Assembly: GCF_021134715.1 (NCBI RefSeq) | Contig: NC_060027.1 | Coordinates: 2,852,001 to 2,916,000, forward strand | Length of the DNA stretch: 64,000 bases | Reading direction: 5' to 3' | From: Daphnia pulex | Taxonomy: Eukaryota; Arthropoda; Branchiopoda; Diplostraca; Daphniidae | Shown here: positions 23,901 through 35,270 of the stretch, piece after piece | Numbering within the stretch: position 1 is the stretch's first letter | Layout: the number at the start of each line of letters is the position of its first letter | The notes under the pieces: model-generated | Seen by the model: only the letters and a program-made list of their open reading frames with translations | Database searches by the model: none | Told to the model about the DNA's origin: nothing | Made by a program: the position numbers and the translations under genes

Positions 23901-26504
23901 CTGTACAAATGTTGAGCCTTCAAGAGGAAGTGGATCAAATCATCGATGATTCAATCGAAATGGATTCCATCAAGCAGATTCGTGACCAACATGTCCATCC
24001 TTTGACTCTACAATTTTTGCTGCCCGACATGGAATCCACCGTAGTTTTAATTAGTACTCTTATATAATTATTACTATTTTAATTGTAATTATTTCATGCT
24101 GTTTTTAGTTCAGCAATAAGCGGGAGAACATTTACAAATCTAACGCCTTCAGCGTCTTTATTATTTGGATTCTGCTAGCCGCTTCATTACTCATTGCAAT
24201 CCCGATGTAATTAATACCATTTAAATTAAGTATAATAAAAAAAGAAGACGATTTCTAATTTATTTGGGGGATTGAATTAAGGACGGTGGGTTTATGGGTC
24301 ACCGCAGCTTCGGCTACCATCATTTTGACAGCGGCAGTCATTTTGGCGGTGGCAGAAGAACTACCTTGGTTACCTGCCATTTGGATGAAACGAGTTTCCA
24401 ATAAATTGACAGAAAACCGGACCCTGCGCAACTTGTACATCTGTTTCATCGTTGGCATCATCTTCTTAGCCACTATTATTAATATGGTAAAACTAAAACC
24501 AAATTCCACATAGCATTCTGCGCTTATCCTCTTTTGTTAATTTTTTCCAGGTTTTATTTGCGGACTACATGGCACATCTACAAGTGCCGGTCTACCACCT
24601 GGAGAGTCAAAACAATTTATCAGAGGCATCTCGATCGAATTTTACTATTACTTCCGCTTTGAATGATACCATTGTAAAAGCGACGTGTCTGCTACCTCAG
24701 TATCAGATGTACACCTGGGTATTGGCTATGGTGTGTCTGGGTACATTTCTCAAATTGAGTTACATCATCAAATCAACCGTTCTACTTGTGATGGCCATCG
24801 TTTACACGATTCTGATGACGGTAGTTTACCCGGAAGTCTTTGGTGAGATTCAGGTAGACGTTTTCAATTATTTTCTATTTTTTATTGAATTAAAAAAAGG
24901 AGGTTTTATGTATTTCCAGGGAGACTTTGAGATGTACGCGACGGAACGATGGTCTATGCTGGTCCTGATCCTCCTCTTCTTTTACGTTGTGGGTTACCAG
25001 TCGCGTTTGGTGGAAGTCAATTCTCGGCTGCACTTTCTCGGCAAGCAGCAAGTCGATCAAGAGTTGAATGACATTTCCGAAACGCGGAAATACAATACCC
25101 AATTATTGAAAAACATTCTACCCGACCATGTGGCGAATTATTTTTTGGCAACCGAATCCAACCAACGGAAAAACGATGCAAGTATTTCTATTTGATTGAT
25201 CTTCTTTTTGTCATTTGAATAACGCGCCCTTTTTTATACAGGATCTGTTCTCGCAAGCTAAAGACGGTGTAGGTTGCATGTTTGCCAGGTATTGATTATT
25301 CATTACTCAGCCTAATTAATTATCGATTATTTATTACCTTGATTTTATAGCATCCCCAATTTCAGCGATTTCTACTCGGAGGATTTAGGAGAGGAATGCA
25401 TCCGCTATCTCAACGAAATCATAAGTGGGGTCATTTTATTACTGTCAGATTTCCATTTCACGCGGACTATAATTAATATTGAAAATTCCAATAATTAGTT
25501 GATTTTGACGAACTGCTAGACGACAGCCGGTTTTCCTCTGTTGAAAAAATCAAGACCATTGGCTCTACTTACATGGCCGTCTCCGGACTCGTCAATCAAA
25601 CCGAGTTGGACCCATCAGCTAATAAAGTAAGCCATAATAACCAGCTTACAGATATTAAATAAATAATTAAAGCTAAATCCTGATTTTACCAGGGAAACCA
25701 GCACGATGAATACTGGCATCTTACAGCTCTGACTGATTTCGCAATGGCTATGAAGGACCGTCTGGACGAATTTAATCGCAATTATTCCAAAAATTTCCAA
25801 CTGAGAGTTGGTGAGCTTATTAATGTGTAATACGCCTAAAAATTACTAACGGTTTATTTTACTCACTTCAAAATAAAAGGTCTAGCTGTTGGTCCGTTAG
25901 TGGGCGGAGTGATTGGCGCTGGTAAACCCGTGTTCGACGTTTGGGGCAACACGGTGAACGAAGCCTCGCGTATGGATTCAACCGGTCAAATGGGCAAGAT
26001 TCAAGTCACCCGTGACGTCTACCAGGTAATAAAGATCATTAGAATAAAATGAATCCTTTTATTAAAAAATAATCCTGTGATATTGTTTCGAAACAGATTC
26101 TGTCTGAACGAGGATACAAGCTGCAGTCGCGTGGTTTCGTTCAAGTCAAAGGCAAAGGTCAAATGGAAACTTACTTTGTATTGGGCAAAGAAACGAGTTC
26201 GACAACGGGAATCGTCCGACAGCAGCCGTCCGTCCGAAGTTCATGGGCCGCTTTCGTCTACAGAATGGCCTCCCGAAATCACTCGACAACTGCGAGGGCG
26301 ACAACTCGACGAGAAGTCGGCCCAACTGCTGCTGCCCAAAAAACCGCATTCTCCCGATTGAGAACTTTCCCGACTAGACCACCCCGCCCACACACGACAA
26401 AGCCTCATTCAGGCGGGTTCATTAAGGCTGGCCTTCATCCAAAGGGTAGGGAGAACACTAGCCATGTTGTCTCGCCTTTAACCAGACCATTTTCTGCACG
26501 ATAA
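20965..26504 (+). CDS. Transmembrane (class III) adenylate cyclase
   Basis: Twenty-one exons closing in frame to 1,343 residues, a normal length for this family. The protein makes cAMP from ATP at the plasma membrane and is usually controlled by G proteins. Order: a short N-terminus, a first membrane bundle (about 21300-22160), C1 catalytic domain with both metal-binding Asp (FADIKGFT and LGDCYYC) and WSNDVTLAN, a Ser/Asp-rich linker, a second membrane bundle (24109-25030), and C2 domain with [19 protein letters not shown], and the catalytic Asn and Arg in [13 protein letters not shown]. Both halves look active. The C-terminal tail is basic and Ser/Thr-rich. The first coding exon is 16 bases (MDSFN). 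The intron after 25177 is GC-AG. The subtype (AC1/5/8 versus AC2 groups) is not resolved. Confidence 0.92.
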
Positions 26505-27660
26505 CATTCTTAGAACTTGGAAAGCTTCTGCCACCAATCGCATCTTCCAAATAGTCGACTTGACCGAGATCCAGTTAAACCGGAGTTGAGAGCAGGCCCT
26601 GGACATTCTTCGCCATCGAATAACGTTGGGGTGAAATCAAACAGACGACTTTATTCCAGGATCGCACGTTGAAATGCTTAATATTTATGTGTAAATGAAT
26701 AATTGGGTTGATAAAATCAAGCATGTATAGTGTAGCGCCTATTTTTATTTACACTTGGTTATTTTCCAGTTCGTTTGAAATCTCGAATGTGTTATGTGAT
26801 AATGTGAGATCTTATTGTGGCGGTCTTAAAGTAATTATCTACGTGGTAGGCAGGCTCAGTGTAATTTGATAAACAATAGATACTAAAATAATCCCGATCC
26901 GATCAGCGGATGTCGAGTGCGGGTGAGAAAACCGCTTTGATCGTTTTTTAAACGGTTTAGATTTACGCGGGAAGTTGAGTCGATTTTTAAGCATTTCAAT
27001 CGATATCTTAAATTTTGATTTAGCGTCGTCTGCTAAATTTTAATAGTGTGTCATTCAAAAATGTGCTCGTCTCGAATCGTCGTCTCCAACTTGGCTCGTG
27101 GCTCGTTGCTCGTTGCTCATCTTTACAGAATCACTGTAAGACACAATCCATGCTGTTGAGCAGGTAAATAAAACCAAGAATATAAATAGAATGATTGTTG
27201 GAGCTTAAATAAAAGTGAAACCTGTTCCGAAGTTGTGAAATGTTAGTTCCAGGCTACCATTTATCATGTTAGCCCCCATTTTGATGCATGGCAGTTTGCT
27301 TGCAATAGAACCTTTTTCTTTGTGCAGATTGAGGCCTGAAATGGGCCTGATCTGAGCCAGCCATCATAACAACATGATAAACCCATGGTATTACCCTGTC
27401 ATGAGCAACAATCTAACTATCATCGCTATAGGGTGTGATGTTTTGTGTTACTTTTGTTCTTGCGGCATGCTAGATACTTTTACTGATGCATGGCTTTCAT
27501 TAATGCAGTATTACATGAAATTACCCGCTGTCTCAATTTTAACTTTCCTAATAACTATTGTTTCTGTCAATATTGTTTTGTAACCCATTTTTTTATCATT
27601 TATTTAGATAAACAGCATCCAATTGGATTGGAAAAATTCCCCTTTCTTTAAATCAACTCT

Positions 27661-27704
27661 GTCCTCGTGTACACCCATGTGAGTGTGGGTGTATTCACGA
27701 GGAC
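27661..27704 (+). repeat. Short strong hairpin
   Basis: Left arm 27661-27677 (GTCCTCGTGTACACCCA) pairs completely with 27686-27704 except for a two-base bulge. The loop is 8 bases. Too short for a usual animal pre-miRNA, but strikingly stable. Confidence 0.7.
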
Positions 27705-28241
27705 CCCTTTTTTCCTATCCTGGCTTATTCATTTTTACTGCGGATGGATGGAATGGAGCACTTGTGGATTCCTGGTCGTATTTTCCAGGCTTAAAGGTAG
27801 GGCAAATGCATCACTATTCTTCCTCTTTGACTGTTTCTATGACGTATAGTACGGAATACGATTATTATCTGATTCGTGCTGGTTGGAACTCTTTTCAGTG
27901 TATTTGTTGACTCAGTTAGGGTTCATTCAAAAACTCAATTGTGAAACGACTGCAGATCAGGCCCTGTTTTGTGCTCCACAACTTTGTTTGTGGGTCTAAA
28001 CAATCAGATTCGCAAAATATGTTAACCTTTAATCAATTAAAACAAGCTTAAGTATGGCCAAGAGGAACCTTCCGCCACACCGACATATCTTATCATCGTG
28101 TAAGTTAAATTAAGCTGACGACAACGGTTATAATGTATAACTGGCAACAGATTACACAACCACTGATTCGTATTCAAGATATCGGGAAGGAGGGAGGGCG
28201 GAGAGGCGGTTTACAAAGACCAAGAAGGTAACCTGATAAGC

Positions 28242-28248
28242 TATAAAA
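28242..28248 (+). promoter_or_regulatory. TATA box of kinase copy 5
   Basis: TATAAAA lies about 30 bases before a possible start site. A UTR exon would end at CTTCCAG/GTAAAT (28378) and splice to the acceptor at 28565. This leaves ATG 28589 as the first ATG of the second exon. Confidence 0.4.
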
Positions 28249-28588
28249 GTGTTCATTGCGCCAATACGGTTTAATTTAAACAGAGATCGATGTGGCGAGA
28301 ATACTTTGGCACATCGTAACAATTGTCTCCCGTGTTTGGTTCAGTCCCGAAAGCTTCTACACTTCCAGGTAAATTGTTTAAGACAACAATCAATTTATCC
28401 CCGTTTAGTTTTAGCTTTTAGTAGCGAATGTGTGTAAAAGTCATAGTAAAAGAATATGGAACTGTATCATTTTTTTTTATCAGACTGATAAAAATCAAAT
28501 GCTGTTGCTTTAAGCAGCTTGTACTGGTTGTTCACTCGCTTTCTGTTTGTCTTTGCAAAATATAGACGGACGTACCAACGGAGCTGTA

Positions 28589-29621
28589 ATGCTGCAATAT
28601 GACAGGAGCAAAATTCTAGGGAACGGCACATTTGCTACCGTCTTTTGGGGCACTTGGAATGGAGAGGCCGTGGCCGTCAAACGAATCGAAATGCACAAAT
28701 TGAATAAAAGATTCAAAGACAGGGAAGAGGTAGCCATGCGACAAATGAACCATCAAAACGTCCTAAAACTCAAGGAAGTACAGGAAAATGAGGATTTTAA
28801 GTATACAATTATTTACATTATGTCTCGAATGATTTATAATCATTTCTCTAAATAATCTAGATTACTAATTCTAGAACTCTGCATTGGAACGGTGCGTGAT
28901 TACGTCAACGACGTTAACGACGAGAAAAAGTTCAATCAAAAGATGCCGATCGAGGTTGAAGCGCTGATACAAATGACCAATGGGCTGGCTTACATCCATT
29001 CCCAGCATTTTGTCCATCGTGATATCAAACCGGAGAACGTCTTGATATCCTCCTCGTATGTGTTGAAAATCTCTGACTTTGGAGTCAGCAAGCCCACACA
29101 GCCGACCGGAAGTTTCTCAGTGACTAGTGGCCCTCAAGGAACGAAAACTTACTTTGCTCCGGAATATCTGCGACTAGAGCATCAAGAATCGCAGGAAAGA
29201 AAAAACATCAGAGCGGACAAATCGATCGACATCTTTTCTTTGGGCTGCCTCTTTTTCACTTACATAATGAGAAAGGGGCCGTACGCTCACCTGTTCGCAA
29301 CACCAGGAATGCAGTTCAATTCCAAAGAAAACTACGACATTGACGTCACTAATAATATTCTCATGGACAAAAAGTTTCTAGAAAAGAACGGTAAAATTTA
29401 ATTAGCCAACGTTTTAGCGGTAGTTTCAATTATTTGTTTTGGTTTAAGGACTATCAAAGGGACACTACGCGTTTAAAATGATTGACGGAATGACCAAAGC
29501 CAAGTCTGAGGATCGCTGGGGCTTGGACGAAAAGAAATTTGGTTCCAACTCTCAGACAGTTATTGAAACTCTGAAACTAGAACAACGACGTCAAAATGGA
29601 CCGAAGCAGACCGTAGTGTAG
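28589..29621 (+). CDS. IRE1-like protein kinase, kinase domain only (copy 5)
   Basis: Three coding exons: 28589-28800, 28861-29390 and 29449-29621, giving 304 residues. Kinase motifs are LGNGTFATV, VAVKR, HRDIKPEN, DFGVSK, a SGPQGT activation segment, APEY, and SIDIFSLGC. All catalytic residues are present. It shares with copy 6 a longer segment after the GTV-x-DY motif (NDVNDEKKFN), the DFGVSK variant and a Gln-rich basic tail, so these two form a subgroup. The start is the first ATG in the exon; the frame stays open upstream to the acceptor at 28565, and a coding first exon like that of copies 3 and 6 cannot be excluded. No RNase domain. Confidence 0.8.
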
Positions 29622-29884
29622 AGACCCAACATAATTTTTTTTAAATAACAATTCAACTCGCATAATCTGAAAATATAATAATTCAGTGGCCTCACAGTGT
29701 GCTATCTTAATCTAACGTTTTATCACCTATCATGCTTAAAGGTCAAATTTAGATGTACAATTGTAAAGCCATCCCTATTAGATAAGATTGATATCTAGTC
29801 GTAATGCTTTCTAATCAGATGACATCGGAAAGGAGAAAACGGAGGAATAAACGGTGCAACGTTGTGCGGCTCTGAAACAAGAAC

Positions 29885-31004
29885 ATGGAAACATCTGAAT
29901 CTGCAGGTAACTTTTACCCAATGTAAAAACAAATAATTCATCCTAATGCGAGTGATTTGTTTACTGGACTAGGGATTCAAGGAAAAGTCTTACAGTATGA
30001 CAGACAAAACATGTTGGGGAAAGGCACGTTTGCAGCCGTCTTTTCGGGCACTCTGGATGGACAGCCAGTCGCCGTCGAACGAATTCTCCTGTACAATTTG
30101 AATAAAAATTTCAAAACCAGGGAAGAAGCTGCCATGAGAATAATGGATCACCCCGAACGTTCTGAAACTGCTGGACGTTAGAGAAGATGCCGATTTCAAG
30201 TGATATTTATCAATTCTACTCTGAATAATTTTCTATTATGACGTTATTCTATATTTGTAGGTATTTGATACTGGAAATTTGCATTGGGACTGTCCGCAAT
30301 TACATTGACGGTGATGAAAAGTTTAGCGGTAAAATGCCGTCCGAGATTGAAGCTTTGTGGCAAATGGCCAACGGGCTTGCTTACATCCATTCCAAAGATA
30401 TTGTCCATTGAGATATCAAGCCAGACAACGTGCTCATTTCTTCCTCGTTCGCTCTTAAAATCTCCGACTTTGGTGTCAGCAAACCCACCCAACCAACCGG
30501 AAGTTTCTCTTCAAACAGCGGCGCCAAAGGAACCAGGATTTACTACGCTCCGGAGCTATCTGCGACTGGAAGACAAGACCCTCTCCCCGGAAGAGAAGAA
30601 AACCATCAGAGCGGACAAATCGATCGACATCTTTTCTTTGGGTTGCCTCTTTTTCAATTACATAACCAGAAAAAGCCCTTACAATTATGTGTTCGCCACG
30701 CCCAAAAAGCAATACTACTCCATTGACGATTTCACCAGTGACGTCACCACCAACATCCGCAATGGGAAAAAATTTCTAAAAGACAATGGTATAAGTTGAT
30801 GCCTTCATTAAAAATGGTAAACTGTTTAACAATTTCTTTGCTTTTAACTTTCAGGACTACCCAGTGGGCACTACGCTTTTAAAATGATTGACGGAATGAC
30901 CAAAGCCGATTCCAAAGATCGTTTGGGATCGAATGAAAAGAAAACTAGGGTCTAACCCTGAAACAGTAATTGAAATTCTCAAGAAAGAAAAGAAAGAAAT
31001 GTGA
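29885..31004 (+). pseudogene. IRE1-like kinase pseudogene (copy 6)
   Basis: Tandem duplicate of copy 5 with the usual exon plan (29885-29906, then three more exons), but broken several times. The ATP-binding lysine is Glu (VAVE, codon 30077-30079). A four-C run at 30151-30154 shifts the frame at HPNVLK. The HRD Arg codon is TGA at 30409-30411. One extra base near 30556 breaks the PEY segment. The last exon shifts again at the DRW motif near 30920. The splice sites are still recognisable, so inactivation is recent on the scale of this family. Confidence 0.9.
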
Positions 31005-31466
31005 CACCAATTGAAATAAAGCAAAAATAAGAAGAGAAATGCACTCAAAACAAGTACCGTAACCTTTTGACCTTTGTTTTAAAATTTTTAAAAAGTAAAT
31101 TTTACAATGAGCGACCTCACGAATGCATTATGTTTGGATATATAGAACAATCGTAACCCGGGAAACGTTGCGTGCCATCCGTGCGGCGGACTCGACGGAC
31201 CCGGCTTCCACATATGTGTGCGTCACACTGTATACCTGTCTCCTGTCCCTTAATAAAATACTCTCATTTATGAGATGGGCTTTCAAATGCCCTGAGAGAT
31301 CATGAAAAAATTACCATTCAGCCATACCCATAAGGGTATTTCTGAATTCAAGTAATCGATAGGCAGCCATGTACAGGGAACGCAGGCCCTCGAATAGAAT
31401 TCCCTGGAAATAGTGGACAGCGGAAAATCAAACGGATAACTTGATCGACAAATTCGTGGTGGTCAG
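31005..31466. other. Intergenic region before the ionotropic receptor
   Basis: A GC-richer island at 31155-31250 followed by AATAAA near 31252 looks like the end of a degraded element, but it could not be classified. Confidence 0.35.
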
Positions 31467-33440
31467 ATGCTTGACGGAAACCAGCACGTGAAAATGAAAG
31501 CGACAAGGGTGTTCCCAGTGTTTTACGTGCTGCTACATTCCCTCGTGATTGCGAGTTGTGATTGGAAAGTTGGAGGTGTCCCCGAAGGTACTGCCAGTCA
31601 ACTGTCAAAGCCGCGCAATCATTTACAAGGAAAGGAATTGCAAATCGTTGCAGGCCATGTAAGTTCATTTGAAAATCTGTGACAATTATTCTACTGCTAA
31701 ATCAATCGATTATAAGATACTAAATAATTCGATAGTTTCCACCACCGATTGTAATTTCAAGAAATTCTTCCGGACAAGTAATTGGATATTCTGGCGTGTT
31801 GGTTCACCAACTCCTCTACCTCTCCCAGAGTTTAAAATTCACGTAAGTAAAATCATTATCAGATTGCGATTAAATTTGTTAAGTGATTGGTGAAAATGTT
31901 TAGGTACAAAATATTTCCAGCGGCGGTTAACACAAATGGAGTCAAAATCAACGGAACTTGGAATGGCATAATAGGAACTCTTCTAAGAGAAGTAAATATC
32001 AAAATGTATTTTCGATTGCGTGCATATTAAAATACCTGATTTCTTTTCCAGGAAGCCGACTTGGGTCTAGTGCCGGTAGCTATTTCTCTAGAACGGTACC
32101 AAGCTATTGACTTTTGCGGATTGGTTGGTGGGGACTTCACCGGCCTTTTAGTCAAATATCCTACCTCTGCCGTTTCCTATACTGCCACCATCGACGTGTT
32201 CACTATTGGAGTAAAACACCCAATTAATTAACTAATTGAATTTCTCTTTCACTTATACAGTTATACTAACAATTTTTTTAAACAAATTAAAATGGCTGTA
32301 GACCTGGTTCGGATTCATAATATGTGCAACCGTTATTGCCGGATTTTATCTCATACTGACCTTCATGGCCAAAAAATTACTCGAGTCTCTGGCACTTGTC
32401 GAACGTATCGCAGCAAACGCCAGAGTAGTTGCAAACGGTAACTTTTGTTAGCGCTAAAATTGTAATTTTAAAAAGTTTTCTGTGTGTTGTGTATGTATCG
32501 AAGGAGGAGGCTCTCGATTCGGCCAGTGGTCGCAACACCTTCTACTCTTCACCTGGAGTCTGGTAGCTTTCGTCTTCGTCAAAACCTACACTTCCACTTT
32601 AACGTCCCATTACTTGTCGACGATCTACAAAAGTCCGGAAATCAATACCTTTGCAGACCTGGCAGCTTCCACAACCTACAAGGCAACCGTCGGAGTCGGA
32701 TCAATCCAAGAAATTGATTTATTGGTTATTTTCATACCTCCTAAAGTGGAACGAGATTTAGTGCTTATCGTTTTAATTTTTGTTGTGGGATTAATCCTAT
32801 TTTTAAGATGGCGAAGACGGGGGATCTGAAACGCGTTGCTGACAATCTGAGCAAGTGTCCAGATTGCAGGAAATTCAGCTTGGACGAACTGGCCTTACCC
32901 GTTTTAGAGAAGGATCACTATGTTGCGATAACGGTATAAAATTCTTTAAAAGATATATTGCTGCTCAGAATTTACTTACGATTTGTTTGCCATTAGCCAA
33001 CGAAAGTTGGAAGAGCTTTAATGCAAAAGTATTCGTCCGAGAGAGGCCACTGTCGCCTCACAATGGCGAAAGAATTATTTTCGTGGAAGCCCATGTATTT
33101 TGCTGTTCCAAAATCCAGTCCTTATCAGGAGGAAATTAATCGAGAGTAATTTTATTATAATTAAGTCATAGTTCTTTATTTGAATAATTTCAGAAACGAC
33201 ATCTGGTTTAGGTCCTTATGGTTTCATGCTGCTGGACTACACGATTATTGGTATTTTAAGCTTGAAAAGTTTCCACGGAACTGCCAGCTGAATTACAACA
33301 ACAAAGGAGTCGTGACGAAAAGATCCAGTAGAAGCCGACTTAAACTTCAGCAATTTTACTTGCCATTTTTAATTCTTTTCAGTGGTTTCATGCTGGCCAT
33401 CGTCCAGTTTTGTCGCGAAAGATTTATTCATTCGCGATAA
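31467..33440 (+). CDS. Ionotropic receptor (variant glutamate receptor family)
   Basis: Nine exons: 31467-31658, 31736-31842, 31904-31991, 32052-32210, 32302-32437, 32504-32724, 32808-32933, 32997-33145 and 33194-33440, giving 474 residues. After a signal peptide the protein goes straight to the ligand-binding half: LQIVAGH, GYSGVLVHQLL, DLGLVPVAIS, and an Arg in the SLERYQAIDF segment where iGluRs bind the ligand carboxylate. First membrane helix WFGFIICATVIAG, pore and second helix (FTWSLVAFVFVKTYTSTLTS), second lobe with YFAVPKSSPY, and last helix LPFLILFSGFMLAIVQF. There is no long amino-terminal domain, as in divergent IRs. Such receptors act as ligand-gated cation channels in chemosensory neurons. 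The ligand is unknown. The donor after 32724 (TTG/GTTATT) is weak. Confidence 0.85.
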
Positions 33441-35204
33441 GGACTTATTTTCCTTTACAAGATACTTAGATAGTATGTATATCGCAACACTCCGTTATTT
33501 TTAAATACTATAAAGTAAAAAGGACTACATAAAACTTTAATAGTTGTTCTTTGATCATTGTGTAAAATTCAAAATATGTTAATTATTATTTCTGTATACA
33601 TCATCAGTTTAAGCCTTATATTGTATATACGCTGGTACAGGTTGTTTACTGGGCTTAAGTTGGAGTCAAATAAAGACAAAAGGAAGGATGAAGTTGTATT
33701 CTTCTTTCGATTTTTGAAAATTTACCACCCTGACAGCCCCCTCCCCAAGTCCACCGTTCAAAGTATAGAGGGTACTGGTGTAGCAGAAATCGCCGAAACA
33801 AACAGACGACGACACCACCATTCCAAGGCCATTCTTTTAAACGTGGTCTGGCTCACTGGCTGGGCTGTTTTGATGTAATCAGTAAAACCGTAAAACCTAG
33901 CAATCGCTTTGAAGTGAATGGATAAATTAGATATGTACCAATACATAAGGTATTTTAGCTTTAGTTGTTGATTATTAGTTTAGAGTTCTTTTTGCCTTAT
34001 TTAGATTTGTTTTCCATATTAAAATATTCTGATTCCGATGTTATTCATGCATATCTCATCACCAGCACGTCCAGTTGTTCCTGAGACTGCACCTCCTTGT
34101 GTACATATACCTACTTTCTCTACTTACGGAAAAACAAGACCTAGAATGTGCTTAAACATGATGAATCTAGGCTGGCAGCTACGAATGTCAAGGTATGAGG
34201 ATTACATTGGTGTATTTTTACGCAGTCATGTTTCATGATTCTGGAACAGGTGTCATTCTTGTGAGGATCTTCAAAAAGCTATTCAAACAACTGCATCTCA
34301 GTCATGAATATTTCAAAGGAATGGTGTCCATCCATCAATTCAAAGAAACAAGATTATGATGTTGAAACTAACCTAAGCTTCTATAAGGGAAAGTATTATT
34401 TTTCTAGATAACATTCAGTTTTTGAGATCTCAATTTATGCTTTTTGCTTGCAGGACTGCAACAGATATGGTATGCTCATCGCTCAAGTTTCCCGAAAGAA
34501 TTAAGAGAAGATGAGAAAAATTTCAAGCTTATCCAAAATATTGTGGACCAGTCGTGAGTCAGTCAGTCATGGAAACTCTTGAAAGGTAAAGTTGTTCGAT
34601 CTTACCATGTTGGAACCTAAATCGTAACGCTGGAATTGTGCATCATACCGTCTTTCCTAGTAACAGGTTCCTTCCGCTTCCCTTGAACAATGTACTGGAT
34701 CTTCTTCCGGCGAGTCACATTTAAATGTATTAGTCACCAAAAACATTTTCAAACACTTTAACGTCGCCATAATCGGAAACTCACACAAGGCGAGTTCCGG
34801 TGCATCTGGCTTTCGTTTCCAACGCAACATGTTTGCGTTTCGTTGAAGAAAGTCCCACCTTTTTCAGAATAAGTCACTGGAAACTTTTCTGATGAGAAGT
34901 GAGCGATAGCGAGTGACGCACAGCGCGCAGATCCCACATCTGTCGACGCAAGTGTCCATTCAAAGAAAATAATTTCTAAACCTGCAAGACGCACGAGACA
35001 TAACGCGCGTATTTTTCTAGCAAGTTTGAAAGCTCCGAAATCGCTCAACCGTTAATTAAAACAGACTTCCACAAAATTCAGAGCTGGCGCTGTACAACTT
35101 TGCGTTTACGTTATGTATCGAGAAAAACTGAAGCAGCTGCTGCATCCTCTCTGCGGTGTGAAATTTAGAACACTTGCTTCAGCACTTGAAGGTGGAACTT
35201 CAGC
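33441..35204. other. Intergenic region
   Basis: About 1.8 kb with no gene that I can support. Several 60-100 codon ORFs lack recognisable motifs or splice context. Confidence 0.5.
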
Positions 35205-35212
35205 TATATAAA
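35205..35212 (+). promoter_or_regulatory. TATA box of CUB-like gene A
   Basis: TATATAAA, 66 bases before ATG 35271. The paralog at 39234 has a TATA-like motif at nearly the same distance. Confidence 0.5.
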
Positions 35213-35270
35213 TGACCATTTAATTGACGTTGGCAACTCATAGCGCGACCTGGCACTTACTGACGAGGAC

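Larger units (their letters stand above)
26505..28588. other. 3' region of the cyclase and intergenic sequence
   Basis: No gene supported. Holds the hairpin at 27661-27704, a TATA box at 28242, and a likely 5' UTR exon of the next kinase ending at a donor near 28378. Confidence 0.5.

Noticed and set aside
27374-27583. Hydrophobic ORF of 69 codons that could be a membrane protein
   Set aside because: AT-rich DNA often gives such frames; no start context, domain or paralog seen.
31155-31260. Solo LTR end with AATAAA
   Set aside because: No partner LTR, primer site or terminal TG/CA could be fixed.
34758-35048. Minus-strand ORF of 96 codons
   Set aside because: No motif, no splice context, and it overlaps the probable promoter side of CUB-like gene A.
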